A DNA stretch of 64,000 nt from an uncultured Vibrio sp. Lineage in GTDB: Bacteria; Pseudomonadota; Gammaproteobacteria; Enterobacterales; Vibrionaceae. The notes under the pieces are model-generated. The model saw only the letters and a program-made list of their open reading frames with translations, ran no database searches and was not told the DNA's origin. This document shows positions 45,916 through 56,216 of this stretch, in pieces. Both the position numbers and the translations under genes were made by a program. The stretch is taken from NCBI GenBank assembly GCA_947504195.1, contig CANNGN010000003.1:310001-374000 (forward strand). Reading direction: 5' to 3'. How positions within the stretch are numbered: position 1 is the first letter of the stretch; each line of letters begins with the position of its first letter.

Positions 45916-48759
45916 CTAGATAAATCTATCATCTGCCTTTAAGAAATTATCACAAAACGTATTTGCGTCGACAGGCTTGCTATACATATAGCCTTGGGCC
46001 AGTGAACATCCTTGAGAAATTAAAAACGCCTCTTGCTTTTCATTTTCAACACCTTCTGCGATAACCCCAACCTCCATATTGTTCGCGAGATCAATGATGG
46101 TCTTAACGATGGCACAATCTCCTTTGTCCTCGGGTACATCATTCACAAAAGAACGATCTATTTTCAACGTTGAAATTGGAAGTTTTTGTAAATAACGTAG
46201 TGAAGAGTAACTGGTACCAAAGTCATCAATCGAAACACTAATGCCTAAATTCCGCAACACTTGCAGTTGTTTAGCTACGTTATTCATATCGTTCATTAGA
46301 TAACTCTCCGTTACTTCTAATGAAAGTGAACTTGGTGACAACCCTGTCGTGACTAAACACTCCTTTACGATATCGGTAAAGCTAGCTTGAAGAAGCTGAT
46401 TGCCAGACACATTTACCGAAATCGTACCCATGAAACCATAGAGAGATTGCCACTCTTGCATTTGACGACATGCTTCATATAAAACCCAATGACCCATGCT
46501 AAGAATCACACCACTCTCTTCTGCAACTGGAATAAACTTATCAGGTGGGATCATACCAAGCTTAGGGTGCATCCAACGAATTAGAGCTTCAGAACCGACA
46601 ACTGTGTGGCTATTCATATCGATCTGGGGCTGATAGAAGAGGCAGAACTCATTATTCTCTAACGCAGAGCGCAGGTTTTTCTCCAAATTAAATCGCTCTG
46701 TAACCTGTAAGCGTAAGTTCTCATTAGATAGTTGGTAGGTATTTCTCCCCAACCTTTTGGCTTGGTACATTGCCGCATCTGCGCTTTGAATCAGCTCTTT
46801 CTCATTGGTAGCATCGTAAGGGTAAATACTGACACCAATGCTTGCAGACACAAACAGCTGATGTTCATCAAGTAATACTGGCTGATTGAGCTCTTCTAAT
46901 ATTAATTTACAAAGCGACTCTACATTTTCCGGATCATCAAAGTCATTTAACAGCAACAAGAACTCGTCGCCACCCGAACGAGCAAGAACATCCGATTTAC
47001 GAATGTGTCTTTGCAACCGCTTGGCGATATCTTTCAGTACGTTATCCCCAATAACATGCCCTAAAGAGTCATTGATCACCTTGAATCGGTCTAAATCTAA
47101 GAAAAATACCGCAAGTAATTTATCATTGCTCTCTGCATCCAACAGCGATTTTGCTAAGTATTTAGAAAAAACTCGTCGATTAGGTAAACCAGTTAAAATA
47201 TCATGGTCAGCGATATACCGAAGTTGTTCTTTGGTTCTATAGCGCTCAGTAATGTCGTCGATTTTAACAACCACACCTTCAACTTCATCGCTATCTTTCG
47301 GGTAGTAAGGATGATAGCTCACATTAATAAAGCGTCGCCCTAAAGAAGGGAACGAAACCCAAGTTTCATAGCTCACTTCCTTGCCACACAACGCTTGATC
47401 GAATTTCGGTTTTATCACATTGTGGAAAAAACTATCACCAAATAGTTCTCGAGACGTTTTACCAATTATCGCGTGATGGCTTAACCTAAAGGCATTTAGA
47501 TATGTTTCGTTGACGGCTTGATAGGTATAATTTTTATCTTCATATGATAGAAAGTCTTGAGATACCGACATGATTTTCTCATATTGCATTAAAATCTGTT
47601 CAGCTTTGCGCATTTCAGTAATGTCATTGGCAATAATCAATATCTGTTGTTCGCCTTTCTGATTTACAAACGGCTTTTTGGTCGACATATAATGATGCCG
47701 ATTCCCCGTTTTTACATCGAAAGAATCTTCATAGACAATCTGAGTTTCGCCCTTGTCCATAATGGAACGCACATTGTGTCTAAAGTTGTCTGCGTGTTTC
47801 AGATGGGGCAAATAATCTCGATCGTCTTTACCTATCATCGAATCTGGTGAATCAACGTTATATAAATTCGCTAATGCTTTATTAGTTAAAACAAACTTAC
47901 CATCGTAATCTTTTACGATGAAAGGACTTGGGAGTTCGTCGATCACTTGCCTAAACAGATTTTTCTGTTCTTCGAGATCTGTTTGAATATTTCTAAGCTC
48001 GGTAACATCGGTCGCAACCAGCAAAATGTGTTTTTCATTATTGTTGTGAACAAAGGGCTTTTTAATCGACTGAAAATTTCGAAGGTTTCCGGTATGCACA
48101 TCGATAGAATCTTCGAATACGGTTCTCGTTTTTCCGTCATCCATTATCTGACGAACATTTTTCCTAAACAATTCAGCCAACTTTTTATCAGGAATATAAT
48201 CGCCATCATCTTTTCCTATCATGGATTCAGGAGACGGAGCGCCGTACAATTCAGCCACGGCTTTATTAGTCAGAACAAACTTTCCATTATAATCTTTTAC
48301 TACAAGAGGGCTTGGTACTTCGTTGATTAGAAAACGTAAAAGTTCATTTTGATCGGAAGTATGAGATTCAATACAACAATTTAATTCTTCTTTACCTAAT
48401 GAGAATTTCGACATATCTGTAACATGAATGACAATACACTCATCTTGTGAATTTTTTTCATAAGTGATGGTCAAGTAAACCGGCAGTGTGTCTTTACTAT
48501 AAGTTTGAAAACATAACTCCAAGGTTTGAAAAGGTGTTTTTCTTTTTGCTTCAGAAAAATAATCATCAATCAAAAAAGTCGGCGCAATATATTGAATAGA
48601 CTGATTTTGGAGATGTTGAGATGTATATCCTAATCGTGTTGCAATTAGCTCGCTGGCGTATAATACAATGCCACTACGATCAACGATAAGTATTGAACTC
48701 GGCAACTTACTGGAACTCGAAACAATAATATCGGAATACTGCTCAGATCGTGATGTCAT
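45916..48759 (-). CDS. multi-PAS GGDEF-EAL protein (c-di-GMP turnover)
   Basis: 947 residues, soluble. Four PAS units (about 10-115, 140-260, 268-388, 395-510), GGDEF domain with intact RSGGDEF near 590, EAL domain with SEALIRWMHP near 722 and DDFGTSYSSLRYL. PAS 2 and 3 are close copies (VKDYNGKFVLTNKA / VKDYDGKFVLTNKA; MIGKDDGDYIP / MIGKDDRDYLP). Both catalytic motifs look complete. Start ATG 48759; earlier TTG at 48798 lacks a ribosome site. Could affect the c-di-GMP riboswitch gene at the window end. Confidence 0.92.
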   Translation of the reverse strand: MTSRSEQYSDIIVSSSSKLPSSILIVDRSGIVLYASELIATRLGYTSQHLQNQSIQYIAPTFLIDDYFSEAKRKTPFQTLELCFQTYSKDTLPVYLTITYEKNSQDECIVIHVTDMSKFSLGKEELNCCIESHTSDQNELLRFLINEVPSPLVVKDYNGKFVLTNKAVAELYGAPSPESMIGKDDGDYIPDKKLAELFRKNVRQIMDDGKTRTVFEDSIDVHTGNLRNFQSIKKPFVHNNNEKHILLVATDVTELRNIQTDLEEQKNLFRQVIDELPSPFIVKDYDGKFVLTNKALANLYNVDSPDSMIGKDDRDYLPHLKHADNFRHNVRSIMDKGETQIVYEDSFDVKTGNRHHYMSTKKPFVNQKGEQQILIIANDITEMRKAEQILMQYEKIMSVSQDFLSYEDKNYTYQAVNETYLNAFRLSHHAIIGKTSRELFGDSFFHNVIKPKFDQALCGKEVSYETWVSFPSLGRRFINVSYHPYYPKDSDEVEGVVVKIDDITERYRTKEQLRYIADHDILTGLPNRRVFSKYLAKSLLDAESNDKLLAVFFLDLDRFKVINDSLGHVIGDNVLKDIAKRLQRHIRKSDVLARSGGDEFLLLLNDFDDPENVESLCKLILEELNQPVLLDEHQLFVSASIGVSIYPYDATNEKELIQSADAAMYQAKRLGRNTYQLSNENLRLQVTERFNLEKNLRSALENNEFCLFYQPQIDMNSHTVVGSEALIRWMHPKLGMIPPDKFIPVAEESGVILSMGHWVLYEACRQMQEWQSLYGFMGTISVNVSGNQLLQASFTDIVKECLVTTGLSPSSLSLEVTESYLMNDMNNVAKQLQVLRNLGISVSIDDFGTSYSSLRYLQKLPISTLKIDRSFVNDVPEDKGDCAIVKTIIDLANNMEVGVIAEGVENEKQEAFLISQGCSLAQGYMYSKPVDANTFCDNFLKADDRFI

Positions 48760-48903
48760 AAAGATGGGTACCAATGTGAAGAATAAATTTAGCAACAACT
48801 AGTTATATAGAAATAATGTTCAAACTAGTGTGACCAATATAAAGAATAGCAGCATTCATATAATCCACTAGTTACCCAACTGTGAAAATTAAATTCCAAT
48901 AAT

Positions 48904-48942
48904 AAAAAACGCCAAGCTATTTTTATTAGCTTGGCGTTTTTT
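48904..48942. terminator. bidirectional-looking terminator downstream of DUF808 region
   Basis: AAAAAACGCCAAGCTA / TAGCTTGGCGTTTTTT, perfect 16-base stem, 7-base loop. On the minus strand it ends the DUF808 gene before the GGDEF-EAL promoter. Confidence 0.92.
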
Positions 48943-49029
48943 ATTTAACATGAACTAGTGGCGCGCTATTTAGGTACTCACATAGCCGTACACTATCGAT
49001 TAAACTAATTGCAGCTTAGCATCGCATGG

Positions 49030-49935
49030 TTAATGTGCAGTGCCCCGGACTTTATGAACGACTGACATTAGCGCCATCACCACAAGCCCTACAGCAAAAC
49101 CAATCACCCCTGTAAGAAGTGATTCAGCGACAATTGTAAATGAGCCCATAGATTCTGGCTTAATCAGCGCAACCAAGATGTGATGCACCCATTCAATATT
49201 GTGAACAACAATCCCACCACCGACGAGAAACATTGCAATTGTGCCAACAAACCCTAATGTCTTCATTAACTTGGGAGCAAACGAAATAATCCCTTGCCCA
49301 ATAGAATTTAGCACTCCTTCACCACCAGATTTTCGTTCTAAATAAAATCCTAAGTCATCGAGCTTAACGATTCCAGCGACTAAGCCATAAACCCCAATTG
49401 TCATTGCAATTGCAATTAAAGAGACTACCAGTATCTGGCTTATAAGAGCCGCACCTTGAACCGTTCCCAGAACGATAACGATAATTTCCGCAGATAAAAT
49501 AAAATCGGTTCTAATCGCACCATTTATCTTCTTACGTTCATACTCTTCAACTGACATACCTTTCAAAGGATCTGCATCTTTATCTTCTGCTGACTTCTTG
49601 TGAAAGAACTTTTCTACTACTTTCTCTGCACCTTCAAAGCAAAGATATAGTCCACCCATTAACAACATTGGGATAATAATCCAAGGGATAAAAGCACTGA
49701 ACAATAAAGCGACTGGGACGAGTATGCATTTGTTCTTCATTGAGCCTTTAGCAACCGCCCAAACCACCGGAATTTCACGTTCAGCCGAAACACCCGAAAC
49801 CTGCTGAGCATTCAGAGCTAGATCATCACCCAATACACCCGCTGTTTTCTTTGCAGCCACTTTTGACATCACAGCAACATCATCCAATACTGTTGCGATA
49901 TCATCTAATAGAGTTAATAAACTCGCTCCCGCCAT
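49030..49935 (-). CDS. DUF808 family membrane protein (YedI-like)
   Basis: 301 residues; MAGASLLTLLDDIATVLDDVAVMSKVAAKKTAGVLGDDLALNAQ-type start (written here in part) defines DUF808. About six membrane helices in the middle and C-terminal region. Function unknown; present in many proteobacteria. Single gene. Confidence 0.88.
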   Translation of the reverse strand: MAGASLLTLLDDIATVLDDVAVMSKVAAKKTAGVLGDDLALNAQQVSGVSAEREIPVVWAVAKGSMKNKCILVPVALLFSAFIPWIIIPMLLMGGLYLCFEGAEKVVEKFFHKKSAEDKDADPLKGMSVEEYERKKINGAIRTDFILSAEIIVIVLGTVQGAALISQILVVSLIAIAMTIGVYGLVAGIVKLDDLGFYLERKSGGEGVLNSIGQGIISFAPKLMKTLGFVGTIAMFLVGGGIVVHNIEWVHHILVALIKPESMGSFTIVAESLLTGVIGFAVGLVVMALMSVVHKVRGTAH

Positions 49936-50117
49936 AATTTTATCTCTTGTTGAATTATTGTTATTACGATGTAATTTAACATTCTAACCCAATAATTAGC
50001 ACCAAATAAATTTCAACAAGTCTCATATATAAAACACAATCTAAAATTTGCAACTTCAACTAACTTGTTTATACTCAAATATGCAATCAAGCACTTAATT
50101 TACACAAGGATGAAATT

Positions 50118-51041
50118 ATGAGCATTGAGTATCGCTATCCTATAGGCTCCGCTGGCCACACATGGAATGACATCGATAAAGGTCAGTGGCTTGAACAAGC
50201 AAAAAACATACAACGGAGCTACAAAGACGACATCGTTGATCTCATTCAGAGTACAGCAGAAACCTTCTCAGTAACCCGCTATGGAGCATTAACCTACGAT
50301 CCCGATAGATACCAATTGTATTGCCTTAAATCATCACAATGGGATGACACCAAACCAATCGTATTGATCACTGGCGGGGTTCATGGGTACGAAACGAGTG
50401 GCGTTATAGGAGCACTTGAATTCGCGCAACAACACGCTCAACAATTCAGTGACAAGTTTAATTTCCTAATCTTTCCATGTATCAGCCCATGGGCTTACGA
50501 AACCGTCAACCGCTGGAACCCTCAGTGCATTGATCCAAATCGTTCTTTCTATTTCAACTCTCCTAGCGAAGAAGCCTCTAATTTTATTCATTACATCGAG
50601 CCTTATTTGAATGATGTTGTTGCGCATTTCGACCTGCACGAAACCACAGATACGGATGCGACCATTTTTAGGCCAGCGGCAGCAGCTCGTGATGGGCGTG
50701 AGTTTTCTTCCTTAGACATACCCGACGGATTCTATGTCGTCACCAATAGCGAACTGCCAGTTCTGGACTTTCATTCAGCCATTATTAACGCCGTAGCCAA
50801 CGTAACTCATATCGCACAGCCAGACGAAAATGGCCGACTTATCGGTACAAGAGTACAGCAACCCGGAATCATTCAGTATGCGATGAAACCTCTTGGACTA
50901 TGCGGTGGAGTTACGCCATGTTTGTACTCAGTAACCACTGAAGTCTATCCGGATAGTAAAAATATCGATGATGAAACCTGTGTATTGGCGCAAGTCACTG
51001 CGATTCAAGCGGGGCTAACTTTCTTAAAGAATAAGGGATAA
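50118..51041 (+). CDS. M14-family metallocarboxypeptidase-like protein
   Basis: 307 residues. Zinc site HxxE in TGGVHGYETSG and distal His in VAHFDLHETTD; Arg/Asn in CIDPNRSFYFNS. Catalytic Glu probably in VTTEVYPDS. No signal peptide, so cytoplasmic; could remove a terminal residue from peptides or act as an amidohydrolase of the AstE/AspA type. Its last 18 bases overlap the converging AraC gene. Confidence 0.8.
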   Translation: MSIEYRYPIGSAGHTWNDIDKGQWLEQAKNIQRSYKDDIVDLIQSTAETFSVTRYGALTYDPDRYQLYCLKSSQWDDTKPIVLITGGVHGYETSGVIGALEFAQQHAQQFSDKFNFLIFPCISPWAYETVNRWNPQCIDPNRSFYFNSPSEEASNFIHYIEPYLNDVVAHFDLHETTDTDATIFRPAAAARDGREFSSLDIPDGFYVVTNSELPVLDFHSAIINAVANVTHIAQPDENGRLIGTRVQQPGIIQYAMKPLGLCGGVTPCLYSVTTEVYPDSKNIDDETCVLAQVTAIQAGLTFLKNKG

Positions 51042-51830
51042 ATAGCGATTCTTGTATTGCTCCGGTGTAAGTTTGGCATAACGCTTAAACATGGTGATAA
51101 ATGGGCTGGTTTGTTGATAGCCTAGCGCCAGCGCAACTTCTTTAACTGATCGTCCACTACGCAACAACTCCATCGAATAGAGATAGCGGACTCTTAATCG
51201 CCACTCAGTAAAACTCATTCCCAATTCCGCTTGGCAATATCGTGCTAATGTTCGCTCTGTTGTATGAACGGCATCGGCCCATTGTTTAAGGCTAGTATCG
51301 TCCGCAGGGTCCTCTTCCACCGCCGCAAGAATCGGAGCAAGATATTTATGTGTTGAAGATGGCACAAAGTGATGCTCGATCTCCTGAGATCCAAATTGGT
51401 CTAAAATAACCTGCACCATACGCAAATCTTGCTCGCGGTTAGGAACGTCGATGTTTCGTTGACGAAAATTCTCAACAATAGAGGCAACGATTGGAGTAAC
51501 TTGGATTAGGCTAGTCCGCTGGGGAAAGGACGATGTCATTGAATCAGAAATATTTAGCGAACAATACTCGATTGGCTTGCGGTTATAGCTACGATGCTGG
51601 ACCCCAGACGGAACCCAAATTGCCAAATGTGGCGGTGCTAAAAAACGGGTGTCTTCAGCTTCCATTTCAAGGATACCACCAGAAATTAACTGAACCTGCC
51701 CCCATGGGTGACTATGAACTCTGGTTTCGGTATTTGATAAAAAAGCGTCAAAATTCATAAATACATCCGCAGGAGCTTCTTCTATCGCCAACTTTGGATG
51801 AAGATTACGAGTAGGGGAGACTTTTTTCAT
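51024..51830 (-). CDS. AraC family regulator
   Basis: 268 residues: cupin sensor (LSNTETRVHSHPWGQVQLISGG, HLAIWVPSGVQHRSYN) and a C-terminal double helix-turn-helix (SLKQWADAVHTTERTLARYC and VKEVALALGYQQTSPFITMF). Fits the AraC group with divergent or neighbouring transporter targets; target not evident. Start ATG 51830 preferred over TTG 51851; neither has a good ribosome site. Confidence 0.9.
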   Translation of the reverse strand: MKKVSPTRNLHPKLAIEEAPADVFMNFDAFLSNTETRVHSHPWGQVQLISGGILEMEAEDTRFLAPPHLAIWVPSGVQHRSYNRKPIEYCSLNISDSMTSSFPQRTSLIQVTPIVASIVENFRQRNIDVPNREQDLRMVQVILDQFGSQEIEHHFVPSSTHKYLAPILAAVEEDPADDTSLKQWADAVHTTERTLARYCQAELGMSFTEWRLRVRYLYSMELLRSGRSVKEVALALGYQQTSPFITMFKRYAKLTPEQYKNRYLSLIL

Positions 51831-52004
51831 ACAAGGGCTATTTCGCTTCAAGGAAAGATTTAAGATTCAATTAGATAACATTTATCATAACATAGTCACG
51901 TTTGATCGAAATATGCCACTTTGCCTATATACTGATTTCTCTATATATTAAGATAAAGCAGTTAAGATAAACCTAACGTGTCACAGTGAAACAGGAATAA
52001 AACG

Positions 52005-52457
52005 ATGATTTCTAAATGGGCTTTTCGCTTTAATCAAATGGCGGAACTAGTAGCTTCATGGAGTAAAGATCCCTCCACTCAGGTTGGAGCGGTGATCACA
52101 AAAAACAACCGAATCGTTTCTGTTGGCTTTAATGGCTATCCTCACGGTATTTCAGACCGTGCAGATATAGATGAACGTGAAATGAAGTACCTCAAAACAT
52201 TACATGCTGAAGAAAATGCCATTTTGTTTGCTAAGCGCGATCTCGACGGTTGCGATATTTTCGTTACTCATTTCCCTTGCCCAAACTGCGCAGCCAAAAT
52301 TATTCAGACCGGAATATCAAGCGTCTATTGCCCAGAACAAACGCCCGACTTTCTGTCGCGCTGGGGTGATAAAGTTAAGGTAAGCGAAGAGATGTTTATT
52401 GAAGCAGATGTCAAAGTACATTGGTTACCAACTGAAGAAATCTTATCCCATCAATAA
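52005..52457 (+). CDS. dCMP deaminase family protein
   Basis: 150 residues; zinc-dependent deaminase with HAEENAILFAKRDL and PCPNCAAKII, plus DPSTQVGAVI and GFNGYPHGISD at the start, as in deoxycytidylate deaminases (ComEB type). Would supply dUMP for thymidylate synthesis. Ends at a terminator shared with hcr. Confidence 0.9.
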   Translation: MISKWAFRFNQMAELVASWSKDPSTQVGAVITKNNRIVSVGFNGYPHGISDRADIDEREMKYLKTLHAEENAILFAKRDLDGCDIFVTHFPCPNCAAKIIQTGISSVYCPEQTPDFLSRWGDKVKVSEEMFIEADVKVHWLPTEEILSHQ

Positions 52458-52473
52458 AGCATAGTTAAATGAA

Positions 52474-52500
52474 ATAACCCGCTTTATGTATGCGGGTTAT
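52474..52500. terminator. bidirectional terminator
   Basis: ATAACCCGC / GCGGGTTAT, 9-base stem and loop, T-rich on both sides, between dCMP deaminase and hcr genes. Confidence 0.9.
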
Positions 52501-52505
52501 TTTTA

Positions 52506-53531
52506 TTATCCAATTTCAACTTCAACGTCAGAATGAACAGTGGTAGAACATGCAAGAACATAGCCATTTTCTATATCTTCATCACTGAGTGTTTCTCGGC
52601 TTCGTCGTTCAATGTCACCCGACACAACCTTACACTTACACGAACCACACATTCCACTACGACAAGCGATAATAATAGGCAAGCCAGACTCTTCGAGTTT
52701 ATCTGCCAATGTTGCTCCTGCTTCAATTTCAGCTTCGATGCCAAAACCGGGCACATTTAAGCTAAACGACTCTCCACTGGCTTCTCCTGATTCGTCGCTT
52801 TGCTCTGGTTGATTAAAGCTCTCTTGATAGAACATCGACATATCAACGCCTAATTCAGATGAATACTGCTCTACATCATTCATAAATGTTGCGGGGCCAC
52901 AAGTGAAAACTGAACGAGAAGCAATATCTGGACATAGTGACTCAAGCCACTCTCGACTGAGGCGTCCCACCGCAAACCCAAGTTCATTCTCTTCTTTAAG
53001 CAAAAGTTTTAGCTTAAATTGATCATGCGTTGCCGCCAGCATTTGCAATTCTTCAAAATAAATAGTGTTTTCAGGATTGCGAGCAATATGAATAAACTCA
53101 ATATCCACGTTACCATCGAGTAACCATTGCTTAGCCATTGACATCACTGGAGTGATTCCACATCCAGCAGAGATCAATACGACCTTGTTCTCATGATGAC
53201 AATCGCGTGAATTAAATTGTCCTTGAGGTGCAAGCACTTTAACTTCGGCCGTTGCCGATAACGTATCGACAATATGGTTAGAAACTAATCCATTTTCAAC
53301 TCGCTTAACCGTAAAACATAATGAACCAGAGTGAGGCAATGAACTGATCGAGTAAGCCCTATAATGGTACTGCCCATCAATTTCAAAGCCTAAACTCGCA
53401 AACTGCCCCGGTTTAAAATCGATGGGTTCTGGGCTTTCTGTAGTTTGTAATTCGAAACTGACTGAATCGGGGGTTTCCTGCCATACATCACTACAGTGGA
53501 ATTCTAGCGGTACACTTTGTGACCACATCAT
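52506..53531 (-). CDS. hcr: Hcr, NADH oxidoreductase for Hcp
   Basis: 341 residues: FAD domain (YRAYSISSLPHSG), NAD domain (VVLISAGCGITPVMSMA), C-terminal [2Fe-2S] ferredoxin domain with CRSGMCGSC and a distal Cys in VLACS. Between them an acidic linker (QPEQSDESGEASGE). Passes electrons from NADH to Hcp. GGGAG before the ATG; 58 bases after hcp. Confidence 0.92.
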   Translation of the reverse strand: MMWSQSVPLEFHCSDVWQETPDSVSFELQTTESPEPIDFKPGQFASLGFEIDGQYHYRAYSISSLPHSGSLCFTVKRVENGLVSNHIVDTLSATAEVKVLAPQGQFNSRDCHHENKVVLISAGCGITPVMSMAKQWLLDGNVDIEFIHIARNPENTIYFEELQMLAATHDQFKLKLLLKEENELGFAVGRLSREWLESLCPDIASRSVFTCGPATFMNDVEQYSSELGVDMSMFYQESFNQPEQSDESGEASGESFSLNVPGFGIEAEIEAGATLADKLEESGLPIIIACRSGMCGSCKCKVVSGDIERRSRETLSDEDIENGYVLACSTTVHSDVEVEIG

Positions 53532-53589
53532 CGTTTTTCTCCCAAATAAAATTGGCCCTGATAATCAGGGCCAAGCATTGCGTGATAAC

Positions 53590-55251
53590 TTACGCGGCTA
53601 AGATTGTTTTCAGATCTTCGTCAACAGTAGAAATACTGCGCATATCAAATTCTTTCTCTAATATTTCCATTAGATTTTCTGTTAGGAATGCCGGTGCTGT
53701 CGGACCGGTATAGATTCCTTTTACACCAAGAGCTAATAGAGTAAGTAAGATAACGATCGCTTTTTGCTCAAACCATGAAAGCACAAGTGTTAGTGGCAAG
53801 TCGTTAACACCACAGTCAAATTCTTTTGCCAATGCTAAAGCCAATTGAATGGCAGAGTAAGCATCATTACATTGGCCGACATCGAGGAGACGAGGAATGC
53901 CATTGATGTCGCCATAATTATTTTTATTAAAGCGATATTTACCGCATGCCAACGTTAAGATTAAGCTATCTTCTGGTGTCTTATTCGCAAACTCAGTGTA
54001 ATAACTGCGTTCTGCTTTATCACCATCACAGCCACCAACAAGGAAGAAATGCTTAATGTTGCCTTGCTTAACTTGATCAATCACGGCAGGAGCAGCTTGC
54101 ATCAGAGCATTGCGCCCAAATCCAATTGTGATCATTTGCTCTAACTCATCGTGTTTAAAACCTTCTAAGCTCAGCGCCGAAGCAATCACCTCAGAAAAAT
54201 CATCTCCTTCGATATGAGATACGCCAGGCCAACCCACAATGCTGCGCGTGAACATACGATCGCCATATTGTCCTGTGTTAGGGTTTAATAGGCAGTTAGA
54301 TGTCATCACAATAGGGCCAGGGAAGTTAGCAAATTCCTTCTGTTGATTCTGCCACGCACTACCATAGTTACCCACTAGATGCTTATATTGCTTAAGTTTT
54401 GGATAGGAGTGGGCAGGAAGCATTTCACCATTGGTATAAACATTAATGCCTTTGCCTTCGGTTTGCTGAAGGATTTTCTCTAAATCATGTAAATCATGTC
54501 CAGAGACTAAAATACATTTTCCCTTAACAGCTTTAACATTAACCGTCGTCGGCTCTGGATGTCCGAAGCTCTCAGTTTCTCCTAGATCAAGCAGCTCCAT
54601 AATACGGAAATTCATCAAACCAATTTGCATTGCACAATCTAACAACGGTTTTGCATCAGTAGGATCACTTCCCAACCAACCCATGATTTGATGGTACTCG
54701 CCATATACTGCTTCATCAGTCTGACCCAATACAAGTGCATGCTCCATATAGGCAGCAGCACCTTTCAAACCATATAAACAAAGCAGGCGTAAGCCCATGA
54801 TATCTTCATCAACCAAATCTTTACCGCGGTTTACCGCAGCTTGAGGTGCCAGTGAAAGTATTTGAGAATCATCTTCAGGAAGGTCAAATTGAGCCGCAGC
54901 TGTCAACGGTGGAAGTTCTTTATTCTCTAGCGCAAATGCAGCTCTCACTTTTTGTTCTAATGAACGTCGAAATGCATTTGATTGCTGTGCGAATTCAGTG
55001 ACACGTTGCGGATCAAAGTTAACGTTAGTTAATGTTGAAAAGAAGGCTTTTGGAGACCATTGATCGATCTCACTATCAATGATACCTACCTGACGACCGA
55101 GTTCAGCCCAAAACGATACACCTTGTAGGGAATATACTAATATATCTTGTAGATCAGAGACTTCTGCTGTTTTACCACACATACCTTGCGCGAATGAGCA
55201 GCCTTTTGCTACAGGCGTGTCCATTGTTTGTTCACATTGAATACAAAACAT
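53590..55251 (-). CDS. hcp: Hcp, hybrid-cluster protein (NO reductase / hydroxylamine reductase)
   Basis: 553 residues: N-terminal Cys cluster ([20 protein letters not shown]), then hybrid-cluster ligands in [12 protein letters not shown], NCLLNPN and [15 protein letters not shown] regions. Detoxifies NO and acts in S-nitrosylation in E. coli; useful protection of nitrogenase from reactive nitrogen is conceivable. Forms an operon with hcr. I did not find a clear NsrR or FNR site in 55252-55435. Confidence 0.95.
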   Translation of the reverse strand: MFCIQCEQTMDTPVAKGCSFAQGMCGKTAEVSDLQDILVYSLQGVSFWAELGRQVGIIDSEIDQWSPKAFFSTLTNVNFDPQRVTEFAQQSNAFRRSLEQKVRAAFALENKELPPLTAAAQFDLPEDDSQILSLAPQAAVNRGKDLVDEDIMGLRLLCLYGLKGAAAYMEHALVLGQTDEAVYGEYHQIMGWLGSDPTDAKPLLDCAMQIGLMNFRIMELLDLGETESFGHPEPTTVNVKAVKGKCILVSGHDLHDLEKILQQTEGKGINVYTNGEMLPAHSYPKLKQYKHLVGNYGSAWQNQQKEFANFPGPIVMTSNCLLNPNTGQYGDRMFTRSIVGWPGVSHIEGDDFSEVIASALSLEGFKHDELEQMITIGFGRNALMQAAPAVIDQVKQGNIKHFFLVGGCDGDKAERSYYTEFANKTPEDSLILTLACGKYRFNKNNYGDINGIPRLLDVGQCNDAYSAIQLALALAKEFDCGVNDLPLTLVLSWFEQKAIVILLTLLALGVKGIYTGPTAPAFLTENLMEILEKEFDMRSISTVDEDLKTILAA

Positions 55252-55435
55252 TTTTTAGCTCCAGTTATTATTATGCTGTGCGTGAGAACGCGTTTCTTTA
55301 AAGTAAACATTGCACGTCTCATGCCAACATCTAACACACTGAAAAGTAAGAGTTATATTCTATTTACATACTATTAACAAGGTCATTTAAACCTAAATCT
55401 CTTATAAAAAATACACAATAGTGTCTAAATGACTA

Positions 55436-56050
55436 CTACGTAGTAACAATTACACGACACGCCAACCCTAGTAATACCAAACCAGACAACTGATCAATCA
55501 GTTTCGATTTTGCCTTCATCTTTTGAAATACATGAGGATTGGACACCAAAAGTGTAATCATCGTATACCACAATCCATCCACTGCAACTGGGGTAATGAC
55601 AAGTATCACTTGGCTAAAAAGTTCGTGCCCTACTCCAACAAATTGGCTAAATAATGCGGTAAAAAAAAGCGCTATCTTTGGGTTTAGAATTGAAATCATA
55701 AACCCTTCTCGAGCAGACACCGTTAATCGGACCGTTTCCTGGCTCTCTAATTGGTCAGCCACTCCACCACTAGAGCGAATCGCCTTCCACCCTAAGTAAG
55801 CTAAGTAAGCCGCTCCAGCGTAACTGATTGATAAAAATAGCCAGTGCACCTTGTGAAGTAATATAGAGAGCCCTAACAATGATAAACATGCATAAATTCC
55901 AATGCCTAATGCGTGTGCCCAAGCTGTTGCAAGACCATTTAGCTTTCCTCCCGCCAGCGAATGCTTTAACACCATTGCCAAACTAGGCCCTGGAGACATA
56001 GCCCCCAATAAACAAACAACAAAGAGAGAAAACCATATTGAAACTGTCAT
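55436..56050 (-). CDS. LysE/RhtB family exporter
   Basis: 204 residues, six membrane helices; the family motif GAMSPGPSLAMVLKHSLAGG lies near the start, GAAYLAYLGWKAIRS follows. Exports amino acids or homoserine-lactone-like compounds; substrate not predictable. No regulator next to it. Confidence 0.9.
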   Translation of the reverse strand: MTVSIWFSLFVVCLLGAMSPGPSLAMVLKHSLAGGKLNGLATAWAHALGIGIYACLSLLGLSILLHKVHWLFLSISYAGAAYLAYLGWKAIRSSGGVADQLESQETVRLTVSAREGFMISILNPKIALFFTALFSQFVGVGHELFSQVILVITPVAVDGLWYTMITLLVSNPHVFQKMKAKSKLIDQLSGLVLLGLACRVIVTT

Positions 56051-56216
56051 GAATCATTCCTTAGTACATCCCGGGGCATAAGCATCGAAGTGAGTCGTGT
56101 ATTTTGCCAAGTAGACTAAATATTTAAAATAAATACTGCAGCCCTATTTTTGTCTCGTGTATTATAGAGCCCGAACAATATGCAACCAAGAAATTATCAA
56201 TAATTCAGGTGAATCT

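Noticed and set aside
55252..55435. NsrR or FNR site before hcp
   Set aside because: Neither TTGAT-N4-ATCAA nor a recognisable NsrR palindrome was seen.
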